This document shows, piece after piece, positions 25,550 through 34,936 of a DNA stretch of 64,000 nucleotides. The notes under the pieces were generated by a model. The model was not told the DNA's origin. It saw only the letters and a program-made list of their open reading frames with translations, and made no database searches. The position numbers were made by a program, and so were the translations under genes. Origin of the DNA: Thermodesulfitimonas autotrophica (GTDB lineage: Bacteria > Bacillota > Desulfotomaculia > Desulfotomaculales > Ammonificaceae); the NCBI RefSeq assembly GCF_003815015.1, contig NZ_RKRE01000002.1, positions 661,085 to 725,084 of the forward strand, in the 5' to 3' direction. How positions within the stretch are numbered: the stretch's first letter is position 1; every line of letters begins with the position of its first letter.

Positions 25550-26920
25550 TTGCGGAAGATACCCTTTCCCTGGTTGCAAAAAGGCACCAGGAGCGTGAAG
25601 TGCTGGCACCGGGAAATGAAAGAACAACTGCTGGTTATTTTGGCTGCCGTTATCGTTACCTTCACGGTTATCTATCTTTCGGGTACGGGTTGGGCCGTTG
25701 CGGTGGACGGGAAAATGGTGGGGGTGGTGAAAAGTCGGGCGGTCGTTGCGGCGACCCTCGGGGAAATTTTGCAGGCGAATGCAACACTGGGTCAGCCGGG
25801 CAGGCCGGGGGGCAAGGTGACGTACCGGCGCGTCCGGGTGGCTCAGGGCGACTGCCTCACGCAGGCGCAGTTAAAGGAGCGCCTCGAGGAAGCTCTCGAC
25901 CTTTATACCCGGGCTACCGTGGTCCAGGTTGACGGGCGGGACCGTTTCTTTTTCAAGGATCGCCAGACGGCCAGCGCTTTCCTGCAGGCGGTTGTGAAAA
26001 CGTACGCGCCAAGGCCGGAGGAGAAGGCCGCTTTTGCCGAGAAGATAACCATAACCACGCGGCGGGTACCCGTTTCTCGCTTGATGAGCGTGGCGGAAGC
26101 TGTCGCGGTTGTGCGGCGGGGCATAGAGGAGCGGTGGCGCTATACAGTGAAGGAAGGCGATACGCTCTGGGACATCGCCCGGGCCCAGGGGCTGGCTGTT
26201 GAGGACGTAATTGCGGCCAATCCCGGGATGAACCCGGACCGGCTCTCCATCGGTCAAGTGATCAGGCTGCGCCGGGAAAAGCCGGTACTTACCGTAGTCC
26301 AGGAGTACGAGGCCGCCAAGGTAGAGCCGATTCCTTTCCCGCGGGAAATAAGGTATGACCGATCCCTCCACCGGGGACAGGTAAAGATAGTCAAGTATGG
26401 TAAGCCCGGCAAAAAAGAGATCACCTACCGGATCAAGGTAGAAAACGGGGTAGAAGTTTCCCGGACGGTTATTAGAACCACAGAACTCGTGGCTCCGGTC
26501 AAGCAGATAGAGCTGCGCGGTAGTCGCTACCTCCTCGCCTCCCGTGGTGACGGGAGAGCTTCTCTGGGCTGGCCGCTGTCCGGACCAATCCTTTCCGGCT
26601 TTGGCATGCGCTGGGGGCGGATGCACACCGGGCTGGATATCGGTAGCGGTTACGGCACCCCCGTGGGTGCGGCCAGCAGCGGGACCGTGATCCGGGCCGG
26701 GTGGTACGGCGGCTACGGCAGAACGGTAGACATCGACCACGGCAACGGCGTGGTTACCCGGTACGCGCACCTCGCGAGTATTTCGGTCGGTATAGGCGAG
26801 GTTGTGGGGCGGGGTGAAGTGGTCGGTACGGTTGGCTCTTCCGGGCACGCCTACGGGCCGCACCTGCATTTCGAGGTCATCGTAAACGGCGAACCGCGCA
26901 ACCCTTTGAACTACCTCTGA
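25550..26920 (+). CDS. M23 metallopeptidase with LysM and G5 domains
   Basis: Cell-wall-associated endopeptidase, probably cutting peptidoglycan cross-bridges. A membrane helix (about 28-45, LLVILAAVIVTFTVIYL) anchors it. A LysM repeat (YTVKEGDTLWDIA to GQVIRLR, about 200-245) and a G5 domain (about 255-320) follow. The C-terminal M23 domain has RMHTGLDIG and GPHLHFEV, the two zinc-binding segments. TTG at 25550 has AGAGGTGG 5 nt upstream, so it is preferred to the GTG at 25541 that lies within that site. The architecture matches sporulation- or wall-remodelling factors of Clostridia. Confidence 0.9.
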   Translation: MRKIPFPWLQKGTRSVKCWHREMKEQLLVILAAVIVTFTVIYLSGTGWAVAVDGKMVGVVKSRAVVAATLGEILQANATLGQPGRPGGKVTYRRVRVAQGDCLTQAQLKERLEEALDLYTRATVVQVDGRDRFFFKDRQTASAFLQAVVKTYAPRPEEKAAFAEKITITTRRVPVSRLMSVAEAVAVVRRGIEERWRYTVKEGDTLWDIARAQGLAVEDVIAANPGMNPDRLSIGQVIRLRREKPVLTVVQEYEAAKVEPIPFPREIRYDRSLHRGQVKIVKYGKPGKKEITYRIKVENGVEVSRTVIRTTELVAPVKQIELRGSRYLLASRGDGRASLGWPLSGPILSGFGMRWGRMHTGLDIGSGYGTPVGAASSGTVIRAGWYGGYGRTVDIDHGNGVVTRYAHLASISVGIGEVVGRGEVVGTVGSSGHAYGPHLHFEVIVNGEPRNPLNYL

Positions 26921-26936
26921 ACTACCGCGACAGGGT

Positions 26937-26972
26937 AAAATATCTGGCGAAAATGCCAGATATTTTGTTTTA
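26937..26972 (+). terminator. terminator after the M23 peptidase gene
   Basis: AAAATATCTGGC (26937-26948) and GCCAGATATTTT (26955-26966) form a perfect 12-bp stem with a 6-nt loop, followed by GTTTT. It is symmetrical and could also act leftwards. Confidence 0.85.
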
Positions 26973-27043
26973 AGAGGCGGCTCACTCCTTATGATACCTG
27001 TGGTATACTGGAGACGCCATGAGAAAAGAGGGGGACGCCAGCA

Positions 27044-27592
27044 ATGCTCTCGCTTAGAAAACGAAAGAAGATTATTAAAGCCGTATTTTGGGTGCTCACC
27101 ATCGCTCTTGGCGTGGGCTTGGTCGGTTCTTCGGTGATCTGGACGGCTCCTGATAAACCGGTTAAAGAAACGGCGGCACCGCAGGAAACAGTCGACGCGC
27201 AGATTGCGAAAGCTGCTGCCCGTAAAGACGTAGCCGCCTTGCTATCCATAGGGGGGCAGTGTCAGGCGCAGAATGATACCCGGCACGCCGCCGCTGCTTA
27301 CCAGCAGGTGCTCCGCCTGGCGCCAGATAATACGGCAGCCCGCCTGAGCTTGGTTGAGCTCTACTTTATGAATAACGAGTACGACCGGGCGCTTGAACAG
27401 GCGGAGGCCATCCTCGAAAAGAACCCGGACCACCAGAAGGCGCTTTACTACCGGGGGCTGATCCGTGGCTTCGGCAAGAAGGATTATGCTGGTGCTGTGA
27501 CCGACCTGAAGCGCTTCGTTGCGCTCGCCCGGTCCGGGCAAGAGGTAGAAGAGGCAAAAGACCTGATCAAGGAATGGGCAGCAAAACAGTGA
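27044..27592 (+). CDS. TPR-repeat membrane protein
   Basis: 182-residue protein with a short basic N-terminus, one membrane helix (about 11-32, IIKAVFWVLTIALGVGLVG), and then an extracellular region with about three TPR units (AAAYQQVLRLAPDNTAARLSL, DRALEQAEAILEKNPDHQKAL, DYAGAVTDLKRFVALA, each within 34-residue repeats). It probably scaffolds protein contacts at the membrane. ATG start with GGGGGA ahead. The partner is unknown. It is flanked by envelope genes. Confidence 0.8.
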   Translation: MLSLRKRKKIIKAVFWVLTIALGVGLVGSSVIWTAPDKPVKETAAPQETVDAQIAKAAARKDVAALLSIGGQCQAQNDTRHAAAAYQQVLRLAPDNTAARLSLVELYFMNNEYDRALEQAEAILEKNPDHQKALYYRGLIRGFGKKDYAGAVTDLKRFVALARSGQEVEEAKDLIKEWAAKQ

Positions 27593-27681
27593 ACGGCTGC
27601 CCCGCGCGGGCACAACGTTACGCAAAATTACCACTATGAATAACCGGACGGGCTACTTATAATTATTAAATAAAAAACCAA

Positions 27682-28590
27682 TTGATTAGTTTTATGCAGC
27701 TTGTCCGGCTAAGCGCACCGGTAAAATTTATTTTCCTAGCTTTTCTTTTTCTGTTTTTCTGGTTATTGCGGGCTCCCTTTTTCACCAGGATGTATGCCTG
27801 GGAATTTCTGAGAGAGGTTAATAGATGCCTTGTTTGCGTGCAGTATGCGGGATTCTGCCGTCTGGAGGGGAAGTTTGCCGTTATCCTTTACCCGCAAGGG
27901 GAAGAGGTCGGGGCGAAAATCGTCTTGAAGGCTGCCGAACAATTCATCCCCGAGGTGGCGCGAGAATTCGGATTTACCTCGAAAAGCCGGGTACCCATTA
28001 TCCTCTACAGGAGCCAGGAAGAATTGAACCGTCCCTTTGGTTGGCCTGCTGACGAAGGAACGATGGGTGTTTACTGGGCGGGAACAATCCGCGTTTTAAG
28101 CCCCCGCGCCTGGATTTCGGCCCCGGACGAGAGGGGTCTGGAAAAAACCTTTTTCGCCAGCGGCCCGATGGCGCACGAGATGGTGCACCTGGTAGTTGAT
28201 TACCAGACGCGGGGCAATTGTCCGCGGTGGCTGACAGAAGGGCTGGCGCAGGAAATCGAGTGGCGCCTGACCGGTTTTCTCTTTGAGCCCCCGCCGCAGA
28301 TTTCTGGGTGGTATTCCTTCGCCAGGCTGGAAGATTTTGATGCCTTGCCGGATCAGCGCCTTGCTTACTACCAGTCGTTTCTGATGGTCCGTTACCTGTT
28401 GCGGGATGCCGGGGCGGGGAAGATCCGGGAGTTGCTCGCCGATCTCGGGCGCGGTTTCTCTTTCGAGCGGGCCTTCGGCCACGCGATGGGTTTTGACCTG
28501 CGCGAGTTCGAAGAAAAATTCATGCAGAATAGTGAATGGGGGATGCTGGTTGGACCAGAAGATCATTGTCCGCGGCGGCCGGCGGCTTAA
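27682..28590 (+). CDS. Membrane-anchored peptidase MA-type metallopeptidase
   Basis: 302-residue protein with an N-terminal membrane helix (about 13-30, [18 protein letters not shown]) and an extracellular domain containing [12 protein letters not shown], an HExxH zinc motif at about 167-171. [12 protein letters not shown] follows, with a Glu suited as third zinc ligand (gluzincin, Peptidase_MA-like). The substrate is unknown. The TTG at 27682 and the ATG at 27694 are both possible starts; neither has a good ribosome binding site. Its 3' end overlaps murA by 41 nt. Confidence 0.82.
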   Translation: MISFMQLVRLSAPVKFIFLAFLFLFFWLLRAPFFTRMYAWEFLREVNRCLVCVQYAGFCRLEGKFAVILYPQGEEVGAKIVLKAAEQFIPEVAREFGFTSKSRVPIILYRSQEELNRPFGWPADEGTMGVYWAGTIRVLSPRAWISAPDERGLEKTFFASGPMAHEMVHLVVDYQTRGNCPRWLTEGLAQEIEWRLTGFLFEPPPQISGWYSFARLEDFDALPDQRLAYYQSFLMVRYLLRDAGAGKIRELLADLGRGFSFERAFGHAMGFDLREFEEKFMQNSEWGMLVGPEDHCPRRPAA

Positions 28591-29881
28591 AGGCCGGGTA
28601 CGGGTAAATGGTGCCAAGAATGCGGCCCTGGCGATTCTCTGCGGCGCCACCCTCGCCGGAGAGAATGTGGTTCTCGATAACGTTCCGAACATCACCGACG
28701 TCCAGCACATCATTCAGGTGCTCTCCTTTCTCGGTGCCCGCGTAGTTTGGTGGCGCGAAGACGCCGTCACCATTAGTGTTCCTTCGCTTACGGTGCGCGA
28801 AGCCCCTTACGATTTGGTAAAGAAGCTGCGGGCCTCGAATTTGCTTTTAGGACCGCTCCTCGCCCGGTGCGGCGAAGTCAGGATACCGCTGCCCGGCGGG
28901 TGCAATATTGGCGCCAGGCCAATGGACCTCCATTTCAAAGGGCTCAGCGCCCTTGGTGCGGAGTTAAGTTTGGAAAAAGGGTATATCTGTGCCAAGGCGA
29001 AACGACTGCGGGGAGCGCAGGTTTATCTCGATTTCCCAAGCGTTGGGGCCACGGAAAATATTATGATGGCGGCGTGCCTGGCCGAAGGACAAACTTTGAT
29101 TCAGAATGCAGCGAAAGAGCCCGAGGTGGTTGACCTCGCGAACTTCTTGAATAGCCTTGGGGCGCGGATTTTCGGCGCGGGAACGGACGTGATTCGGATC
29201 GAAGGGGTGAAGGAGCTGGGCAGACCGGTCCATTATAGCGTAATCCCGGACCGGATCGAAGCGGGCACGCTCATGGTGGCGGCGGTGGCCACGCGGGGCG
29301 AGGTGGAAATCGAAGGGGTTATTCCCCGGCATATTCAGCCCCTTACGGCGAAACTCCGAGAGATGGGTGCGGAGATTGTAGAGGGTGAGGACGTCTTTTA
29401 TATAAAGGCGCCCGATGAACTGCGCCCGGTGAACGTGAAGACGATGCCTTATCCGGGTTTCCCCACCGATATGCAGTCCCAGGTGATGGCCTTGCTGAGC
29501 ACGGTTCCCGGAACCAGCCTGATTGTCGAGAATATCTACGAGAACCGCTTCCAGGTGGCGCAAGAGCTGCGCCGGATGGGCGCCCAAATCAAGGTTGAGG
29601 GTCGGGTGGCAGTTGTTGAGGGCGTGCCGCGTCTTTACGGGGCGCAGGTCCGCGCCACGGACCTAAGGGCTGGAGCCGCGCTTGTAATTGCGGGACTTAT
29701 GGCGGAAGGCGAGACGGAGGTAGTCGGGGCGGAGGTTATTTACCGGGGGTACAAGGATTTTGAGAAGCGGCTGGCGCGTTTAGGAGCAGACCTTGCGGCG
29801 GCGAACGGGCAGGAACAATTTTTTGCCTTAGGAGAAAAAAGTGACCCCGGGAGAAGGAATATCCCGACATACCGCGAATAG
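28550..29881 (+). CDS. murA: UDP-N-acetylglucosamine 1-carboxyvinyltransferase MurA
   Basis: First committed enzyme of peptidoglycan synthesis: transfers enolpyruvate to UDP-GlcNAc. [23 protein letters not shown] at the N-terminus (given here in part as [15 protein letters not shown]) and the catalytic loop [13 protein letters not shown] with Cys118 are present. The presence of this Cys predicts fosfomycin sensitivity. The TTG at 28550 lies inside the preceding gene. At 443 residues it is about 20 longer than usual because of a C-terminal extension of low similarity. The overlap indicates coupling to the metallopeptidase gene. Confidence 0.94.
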   Translation: MDQKIIVRGGRRLKGRVRVNGAKNAALAILCGATLAGENVVLDNVPNITDVQHIIQVLSFLGARVVWWREDAVTISVPSLTVREAPYDLVKKLRASNLLLGPLLARCGEVRIPLPGGCNIGARPMDLHFKGLSALGAELSLEKGYICAKAKRLRGAQVYLDFPSVGATENIMMAACLAEGQTLIQNAAKEPEVVDLANFLNSLGARIFGAGTDVIRIEGVKELGRPVHYSVIPDRIEAGTLMVAAVATRGEVEIEGVIPRHIQPLTAKLREMGAEIVEGEDVFYIKAPDELRPVNVKTMPYPGFPTDMQSQVMALLSTVPGTSLIVENIYENRFQVAQELRRMGAQIKVEGRVAVVEGVPRLYGAQVRATDLRAGAALVIAGLMAEGETEVVGAEVIYRGYKDFEKRLARLGADLAAANGQEQFFALGEKSDPGRRNIPTYRE

Positions 29882-30110
29882 AAAATATGGTTAGTTTTGC
29901 TGTTCCTCGGGAACGGGAGGGGGTGAAAGCAAGCGCAGCCAGCATCCTGGGGAGGAGCGGGGCCAACAGACTCCCTGCAGCGACCGGAGCAGTTTTCTGT
30001 AAAGCTCCCATTCTATCTGGCTGCTTTGTTGTTGGTTGACCTGGAGGTAGGAATTTTTTTCGGCGAAGAATCGGTAAAACAAGTAATCTATCACAGGAGG
30101 TAAAGATGCT
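29882..30110. other. 229-bp spacer before the Dsr module
   Basis: No gene is evident. A TTGACC (about 30038-30043) could be a -35 box, but no fitting -10 box is seen. The spacer ends with the ferredoxin ribosome binding site CAGGAGGT. Confidence 0.4.
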
Positions 30111-30296
30111 ATGTTCGTGGTAACGCGTGACGAAGAAAAGTGCGAAGGGTGCGGCGAGTGCGTTGAGGCTTGTCCGGCAGGGATCCTCGAATTGGTAGAC
30201 GGCAAAGTAAGAATTACCGACGAGACGGCGTGCCTCGGCTGCGAAACCTGTGTTACCGTGTGCCCGACTGGTGCCATTACCATTCAGGAGGTTTAA
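30111..30296 (+). CDS. 2[4Fe-4S] ferredoxin
   Basis: 61-residue bacterial ferredoxin with two complete CxxCxxCxxxCP motifs (Cys11, 14, 17, 21 and Cys41, 44, 47, 51) binding two [4Fe-4S] clusters. It starts with ATG after AGGAGGT. It heads the dsrM-dsrK-dsrC-dsrN run, 51 nt before dsrM, so it is a good candidate electron carrier for the DsrMK complex or the sulfite reductase. Direct involvement is inferred from position. Confidence 0.92.
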   Translation: MFVVTRDEEKCEGCGECVEACPAGILELVDGKVRITDETACLGCETCVTVCPTGAITIQEV

Positions 30297-30347
30297 GGCC
30301 GCTGCTTCTTTACCGGCCTGCAGTTTGAGCAAAGGAGGTGCGTCGGG

Positions 30348-31109
30348 GTGAAGGTTTTTGTAGGGCAGGTTCTCCCTTACATTACAGTGGCAATCCTGCT
30401 CGGGGGTATTACCTGGCGTATCTGGCGCTGGATGATCGGCCAGATTGTTCATAACATCACGCTGCCACCTTTTCCTTCTTCTTGGCCAGCAGCGATCGTT
30501 TGGATCCTTTGGCAGATCGTCAGCTTCTGGAACATTTTTAAGTTTGACAGGGGACTTTGGGTTTTCGCTTGGCCGATGCATGTGGCGCTGGCCTCCATTG
30601 CCGGGGGGCATTTCCTCGGTATCTATACGCTGGGTCAGCAATTCCACCTCCTGCTTCCCTGGATAGTAACGCCGCACCAGAGCGAAGCGGCTTCCAACTT
30701 CTTAGGCACCACCTTCGGGATTCTCTTTTTCCTAATGCTGCTCGGTCTACTTTACCGGCGGCTGGCGATCGAGAAGGTGCGGGTCATCTCCGCGCCGAGC
30801 GATTATCTCCACCTGCTTTTGCTCTTAGGAATTGTCGGGGTAGGAGACTATATGCGGCTTGTGCATACCGCCAGCCTCCACTACGCCGAAGCACGGGAGT
30901 ATTTAGCGGGACTCTTCACCTTCAACCCGCAACCGTTGCCGGATAACGGCTTTTTCTTCATTCATTTTCTCCTGGTCCAGATAATGCTCATTATTTTCCC
31001 CTTCTCGAAGCTGATGCATCCGTTCGGGATTTTGTGGAACCGGTGGATTTATAACCGTCCCTTCCAGCAGCCGCCGGTTGGCCTTCCCGGCGCTAAGATC
31101 AAGCTATAG
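30348..31109 (+). CDS. dsrM: DsrM, membrane cytochrome b subunit of the DsrMK complex
   Basis: 253-residue NarI-like membrane protein with about five membrane helices and several conserved histidines for two b hemes (PMHVALASIAGGH, WIVTPHQ, MRLVHTASLHYAEA). In sulfate reducers DsrM takes electrons from the menaquinone pool and hands them to DsrK, which reduces the DsrC trisulfide. GTG start after AAAGGAGGTG. Only DsrM and DsrK are present, without the J, O and P subunits, the form described for Gram-positive sulfate reducers. Confidence 0.88.
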   Translation: MKVFVGQVLPYITVAILLGGITWRIWRWMIGQIVHNITLPPFPSSWPAAIVWILWQIVSFWNIFKFDRGLWVFAWPMHVALASIAGGHFLGIYTLGQQFHLLLPWIVTPHQSEAASNFLGTTFGILFFLMLLGLLYRRLAIEKVRVISAPSDYLHLLLLLGIVGVGDYMRLVHTASLHYAEAREYLAGLFTFNPQPLPDNGFFFIHFLLVQIMLIIFPFSKLMHPFGILWNRWIYNRPFQQPPVGLPGAKIKL

Positions 31110-31137
31110 ACCTTGTTGCGGAAGGAGGTGAAGAGAC

Positions 31138-32592
31138 ATGCCCAAGAAGGTTTTGTCTAACGGTACGGAGGTGGCCCAGCCAGCGAGGGCACCCGACCGC
31201 CTGCTCAAGAGATTGCACGTGCGGGAGGTTCCGGATGCGGAAAAGCCCGCCGAGGCGATTAAATGGCTTGACTACTACCGTAAAAACCGCCGTTCGCTAA
31301 CCTTGGCGATGGAGTCCTGCGTCAAGTGCGGGGTGTGCGCTGAGAACTGCCACGCTTACCTGGGAACCAAGGACCCGAACAACATCCCCGCGGGCCGCGC
31401 AGACCTGATGCGCCGGGTTTACAAGCGGTATTTCACCGTCCAGGGGCGTCTCTTCGGAAGTCTGGTAGGCGCCGAAGAAATGACGATGGACACGCTTGAG
31501 AAATGGTTCAGCTACTACTACCAGTGCACCGAGTGTCGCCGCTGCGGTCATGTTTGCCCGTTCGGAATTGACACCTGCGAAGTTACCATGGCCGGTCGCG
31601 AGATTCTCTGGGCCCTGGGAATGGTGCCGGAACTGCAGGGTGCTGCCTCGGCCGCGGTCTTCGAACGGGGCAACCAGGGCGGCGTGACCAAAGCTGCAGC
31701 CGTGGACACGCATAGCTTCCTCAGCGACGAGCTGGAAGAAGAGCGCGGTTTCCGGATCGAGTTTCCCGTTGATAAGCCCAATTCTGATATCCTTTACGTT
31801 CCTTCCTCGGCAGACTATCTGCTCAACCCGGAAACGCTGAAGGGTGCCGCGCAGTTCTTCGAGTATATCGGGGCCAACTGGACGATTTCCTCGTACATGC
31901 TCGAGGCCGGTAACTTTGGTCTCCTCACTGACCAGCACTCAGTTCAGCGGGAACTTGTACGGCGCCTCTGGTGGGTGGTGGCCGACCTCGGGATTAAGAA
32001 AGTGGTCTTTGGCGAGTGCGGTCACGGCTGGCGCGCCTGGAAGATGTATACCCCGAGCCTTACCGACTACGCCGTTGCCGGTGCCGGTTACTACTACCAG
32101 CGAGTGCCAATCGTCAACATCCACCAAGAAGTGGCGGCGCTCATTAAGGCGGGGAAACTGAAACTCGATCCGAAGAACAACCGGCTGGCGCCGCCGGGCA
32201 CGAAGGTGACCTTTCACGACCCGTGCAACTATGTCCGGGCCGACCAGCTTGGGGAAGTCTTCCGTATTAACCTGTACGCCTCGGTGCCGGAGGTCCGGGA
32301 AATGTATCCGAACTACGAGAAGAACTTCTGCTGCGGCGGCGGGTCAGCAGTGCTTTACGATGACCCGGAGATGTACGCGCTCCGCATTAAGTTCTTCCAG
32401 AAAAAAGCCGATCAGATCCGGGCTTCGGGCGCTAACCACATCTGCGCGCCTTGCTCCATCTGTAAGGCACAGTTCTACCCGATGGTTAAGGAACACAATC
32501 TGGCGCGTGAAGACGGCACGATTATGCCGGTTAACGGCCTGATTGACTTTGTGGGGGCAGCGTTGGTCTTCAAGGGACACAGACAGATTTAG
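31138..32592 (+). CDS. dsrK: DsrK, HdrD-like iron-sulfur catalytic subunit
   Basis: 484-residue cytoplasmic iron-sulfur protein related to heterodisulfide reductase HdrD. Two [4Fe-4S] motifs are present at Cys61/64/67/71 and Cys130/133/136/140. The catalytic CCG-type region comprises Cys294 (GECGHGW), Cys363 (DPCNY), Cys398-399 (NFCCGGG) and Cys436/439/442 (CAPCSIC). It should reduce the DsrC disulfide or trisulfide with electrons from DsrM. ATG 28 nt after dsrM, with a strong AAGGAGGTG. Confidence 0.92.
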   Translation: MPKKVLSNGTEVAQPARAPDRLLKRLHVREVPDAEKPAEAIKWLDYYRKNRRSLTLAMESCVKCGVCAENCHAYLGTKDPNNIPAGRADLMRRVYKRYFTVQGRLFGSLVGAEEMTMDTLEKWFSYYYQCTECRRCGHVCPFGIDTCEVTMAGREILWALGMVPELQGAASAAVFERGNQGGVTKAAAVDTHSFLSDELEEERGFRIEFPVDKPNSDILYVPSSADYLLNPETLKGAAQFFEYIGANWTISSYMLEAGNFGLLTDQHSVQRELVRRLWWVVADLGIKKVVFGECGHGWRAWKMYTPSLTDYAVAGAGYYYQRVPIVNIHQEVAALIKAGKLKLDPKNNRLAPPGTKVTFHDPCNYVRADQLGEVFRINLYASVPEVREMYPNYEKNFCCGGGSAVLYDDPEMYALRIKFFQKKADQIRASGANHICAPCSICKAQFYPMVKEHNLAREDGTIMPVNGLIDFVGAALVFKGHRQI

Positions 32593-32720
32593 GGGGTGGT
32601 TCTTCGGATACCGTTTAGCTGATCTTCTGACAGTGCCTGTATAACGTAACAGGAAAAGGTTCTACTGTAGTTTCTGGGTGATTCCGCAAGAAAAACAAAA
32701 TCTCTCGGAGGTGTCAAGGA

Positions 32721-33038
32721 ATGCCTTTTATCGAACTTCTCGGTAAGCAGGTTGAGGTTGACGAGGACGGGTTCATTCAGGACCCGGAGATTTGGAACAA
32801 GGAACTCGCCGAGGCCCTAGCGCCGATGGAAGAGGTCAAGCAGATGACCGACGACCACTGGAAGGTGGTTATGTACATCCGGGACTACTACCTCCGGACC
32901 GGCGTGGCGCCGATGATCCGTAAGCTCTGCAAAGACACCGGCTTCAACCTGAAACAGATTTACGAACTCTTCCCGACGGGTCCCGCGAAGGGTGCTTGTA
33001 AGATTGCCGGCTTGCCCAAGCCCACCGGCTGCGTGTAA
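32721..33038 (+). CDS. dsrC: DsrC sulfur carrier protein
   Basis: 105-residue small protein that carries sulfur from sulfite reductase DsrAB as a trisulfide between two cysteines on its C-terminal arm. Both are present: Cys93 (KGACKIAG) and the penultimate Cys104 in KPTGCV. The presence of both cysteines, as in true DsrC rather than the TusE-only or single-Cys forms, indicates a working redox carrier. ATG after CGGAGGTG. It lies 128 nt after dsrK and is followed by a strong terminator. Confidence 0.95.
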   Translation: MPFIELLGKQVEVDEDGFIQDPEIWNKELAEALAPMEEVKQMTDDHWKVVMYIRDYYLRTGVAPMIRKLCKDTGFNLKQIYELFPTGPAKGACKIAGLPKPTGCV

Positions 33039-33066
33039 GCAGGCCTTTCCACAAAGAGGTTATCTC

Positions 33067-33103
33067 CTTAACCCGGGGATCCCCCCGGGTTAAGAGGTTT
33101 TTT
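33067..33103 (+). terminator. strong terminator after dsrC
   Basis: CTTAACCCGGGG (33067-33078) and CCCCGGGTTAAG (33083-33094) form a perfect 12-bp stem with a 4-nt loop, followed by AGGTTTTTT. Confidence 0.9.
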
Positions 33104-33159
33104 GGGTAAAAATAATTTCTGGCGGTGCGAAAAATAGGTTTACAAGGCGGGAGACGTCC

Positions 33160-34578
33160 TTGGAGCAGGTTTTTAACGTTCCGCGCGTGGTAATCGGCGC
33201 GCCACAGGGTCGTTCCGGGAAGACCACGGTTACGCTCGGGCTTATCGCAGCGCTTTCCGCCCGGGGGCTCAAGGTCCAGCCCTTCAAAAAGGGCCCCGAC
33301 TTTATCGATCCGGGCTGGCTGGGCCGGGTAGCGGGCCGGGTATGCCGCAACCTCGACGCCTTCTTCATGGACCGGGAGACGCTACGCTGGAGTCTTTACC
33401 GTGGCGGGGCGGGAGCGGATGTGGCGGTCATCGAAGGGGCGATGGGGCTTTTCGACGGGGTTGACCTGGCGGGAAGCGGGAGTACTGCCGAGATCGCCAA
33501 GGCTCTGGCGGCGCCGGTGCTCCTGGTGGTAAACGCGGTGCGGATGACCAGGAGCATCGCGGCCATCGTTCTCGGGTGCCAGCATTTCGACCCCGAGGTC
33601 AGTATCGGCGGCGTCATTCTCAATAATGTGGCGCGCCCGCGCCACGAAAGGATGCTGCGGGCGGCAGTGGAAAACTTCTGCGGTCTCCCGGTCGTAGGCG
33701 CGCTGCCTAAGAACCGGGCGTGGCAGATACCCGACCGGCACCTGGGGCTTATTCCGGTGGGGGAGGACGATCGCCTGTGGCAGGCTATAGAAGCCGCCCG
33801 CGCGGGGGCGGAGGAGCACCTCGATCTCGACGCGATCCTCGCCATAGCGCGGGCGGCGCCGCCGCTACCGCTTCCCGCACCGCCGATAGAAACGGGTGTG
33901 CGCCTTACGGAGCCGGTCCGGATCGGGGTTTTCCGGGACCGGGCCTTCAGCTTCTACTATCCGGAGAACTTGGAGGCCCTTGAGGAGGCCGGGGCGCGCT
34001 TGGTTTTTATCGATGCTCTTCACGACCCTCTTCCGGAGGTTGACGCTGTCTATATCGGCGGCGGCTTTCCGGAGGTTTTCGGGGCGGAACTCGAGGCCAA
34101 CAGGAGCCTCCGGGAGGCGCTCCGGAGTAGGGTGGAAGAAGGATTGCCTGTATACGCGGAGTGCGGCGGGCTCATTTACCTGAGCCGGAGCCTAACCTAC
34201 GCGGGTCGCCGCTTCGCCATGGCGGGCGTCTTCCCTTTTGACGTTACTGTGGACAACGAGCCCCGCGGCCACGGTTACATGCGGTTGCGGGCTCTCGAAG
34301 GGAACCCCTACTTCCCGCCGGGACGGGAGATAAAGGGGCACGAGTTTCACCATTCGGCACTGGCGGCACTGCCGCCGGAGGGCCGCTTTGGCTTCGCCGT
34401 CGAGCGGGGCTACGGGATAGACGGGACGCGGGACGGTCTTGTTTACAAGAACGTTCTCGGGGCTTACTGTCATATCCACGCGCTTGCGGTTCCCGACTGG
34501 GCGGTGGTTTTTGTCGGCAAGGCGGCAGCTTACCGGGACCAGAAGAGGAGCAAAAACCAGGCTTTGGCTCGGGTTTAG
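33160..34578 (+). CDS. dsrN: DsrN / CbiA-type cobyrinate a,c-diamide synthase homologue
   Basis: 472-residue amidotransferase: an N-terminal ATP-dependent dethiobiotin-synthetase-like domain (PQGRSGKTTVTLGL, about 13-26; FKKGPDFIDP) and a C-terminal glutaminase domain with catalytic Cys in YAECGGLIYLS and the matching GHEFHHS. CbiA amidates cobyrinate; DsrN homologues in dsr loci are thought to amidate siroheme of sulfite reductase. The position next to dsrC favours the DsrN role, but a cobalamin role cannot be ruled out. TTG start. Confidence 0.85.
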   Translation: MEQVFNVPRVVIGAPQGRSGKTTVTLGLIAALSARGLKVQPFKKGPDFIDPGWLGRVAGRVCRNLDAFFMDRETLRWSLYRGGAGADVAVIEGAMGLFDGVDLAGSGSTAEIAKALAAPVLLVVNAVRMTRSIAAIVLGCQHFDPEVSIGGVILNNVARPRHERMLRAAVENFCGLPVVGALPKNRAWQIPDRHLGLIPVGEDDRLWQAIEAARAGAEEHLDLDAILAIARAAPPLPLPAPPIETGVRLTEPVRIGVFRDRAFSFYYPENLEALEEAGARLVFIDALHDPLPEVDAVYIGGGFPEVFGAELEANRSLREALRSRVEEGLPVYAECGGLIYLSRSLTYAGRRFAMAGVFPFDVTVDNEPRGHGYMRLRALEGNPYFPPGREIKGHEFHHSALAALPPEGRFGFAVERGYGIDGTRDGLVYKNVLGAYCHIHALAVPDWAVVFVGKAAAYRDQKRSKNQALARV

Positions 34579-34618
34579 CAGCGCGGTCCGGGCATTTTAC
34601 CCGGAAAGGTGGGGGAAA

Positions 34619-34936
34619 ATGTCGGTAGTACTGGTATACATCACCTGCGCCGGCAGGGAGGAGGCGCGGGCGATCGCGCAGGAGTTGGTCACGGCGCGCC
34701 TTGCGGCCTGTGTGAACATCCTGCCGGAGATCGAATCCTTCTTTCACTGGGAAGGCCGCCTTGACCAAGCGCGGGAGACGGCTCTCGTTGCGAAGACGGT
34801 GACGGCAAAGGTTCCGGACCTGGTGGCGGCGGTCCGCAAAAAGCATAGCTATTCAGTCCCGGCCATCCTCGTCTTGCCGGTGGTTGACGGGTTTCCCCCT
34901 TTTCTGGACTGGGTGAGGAGCGAGGTTGCCGATTGA
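34619..34936 (+). CDS. cutA: CutA divalent-ion tolerance family protein
   Basis: 105-residue trimeric ferredoxin-like-fold protein associated with copper tolerance, though many homologues act otherwise. Signature: VYITCAGREEARAIAQELV, LAACVNILPEIESFFHWEG, and SYSVPAILVLPV. The ATG at 34619 follows AAAGGTGGGGG; open frame further upstream overlaps dsrN and is not used. The gene nfi overlaps its stop by 4 nt. Confidence 0.92.
   Translation: MSVVLVYITCAGREEARAIAQELVTARLAACVNILPEIESFFHWEGRLDQARETALVAKTVTAKVPDLVAAVRKKHSYSVPAILVLPVVDGFPPFLDWVRSEVAD

Noticed and set aside
25871..26869. 332-codon open frame on the - strand
   Set aside because: Antisense to the M23/LysM/G5 peptidase, which has obvious domains. 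No ribosome binding site or family features.
33040..33060. lone DnaA-box-like CTTTCCACA after dsrC
   Set aside because: Single 8/9 match without neighbours or AT-rich context; expected by chance.
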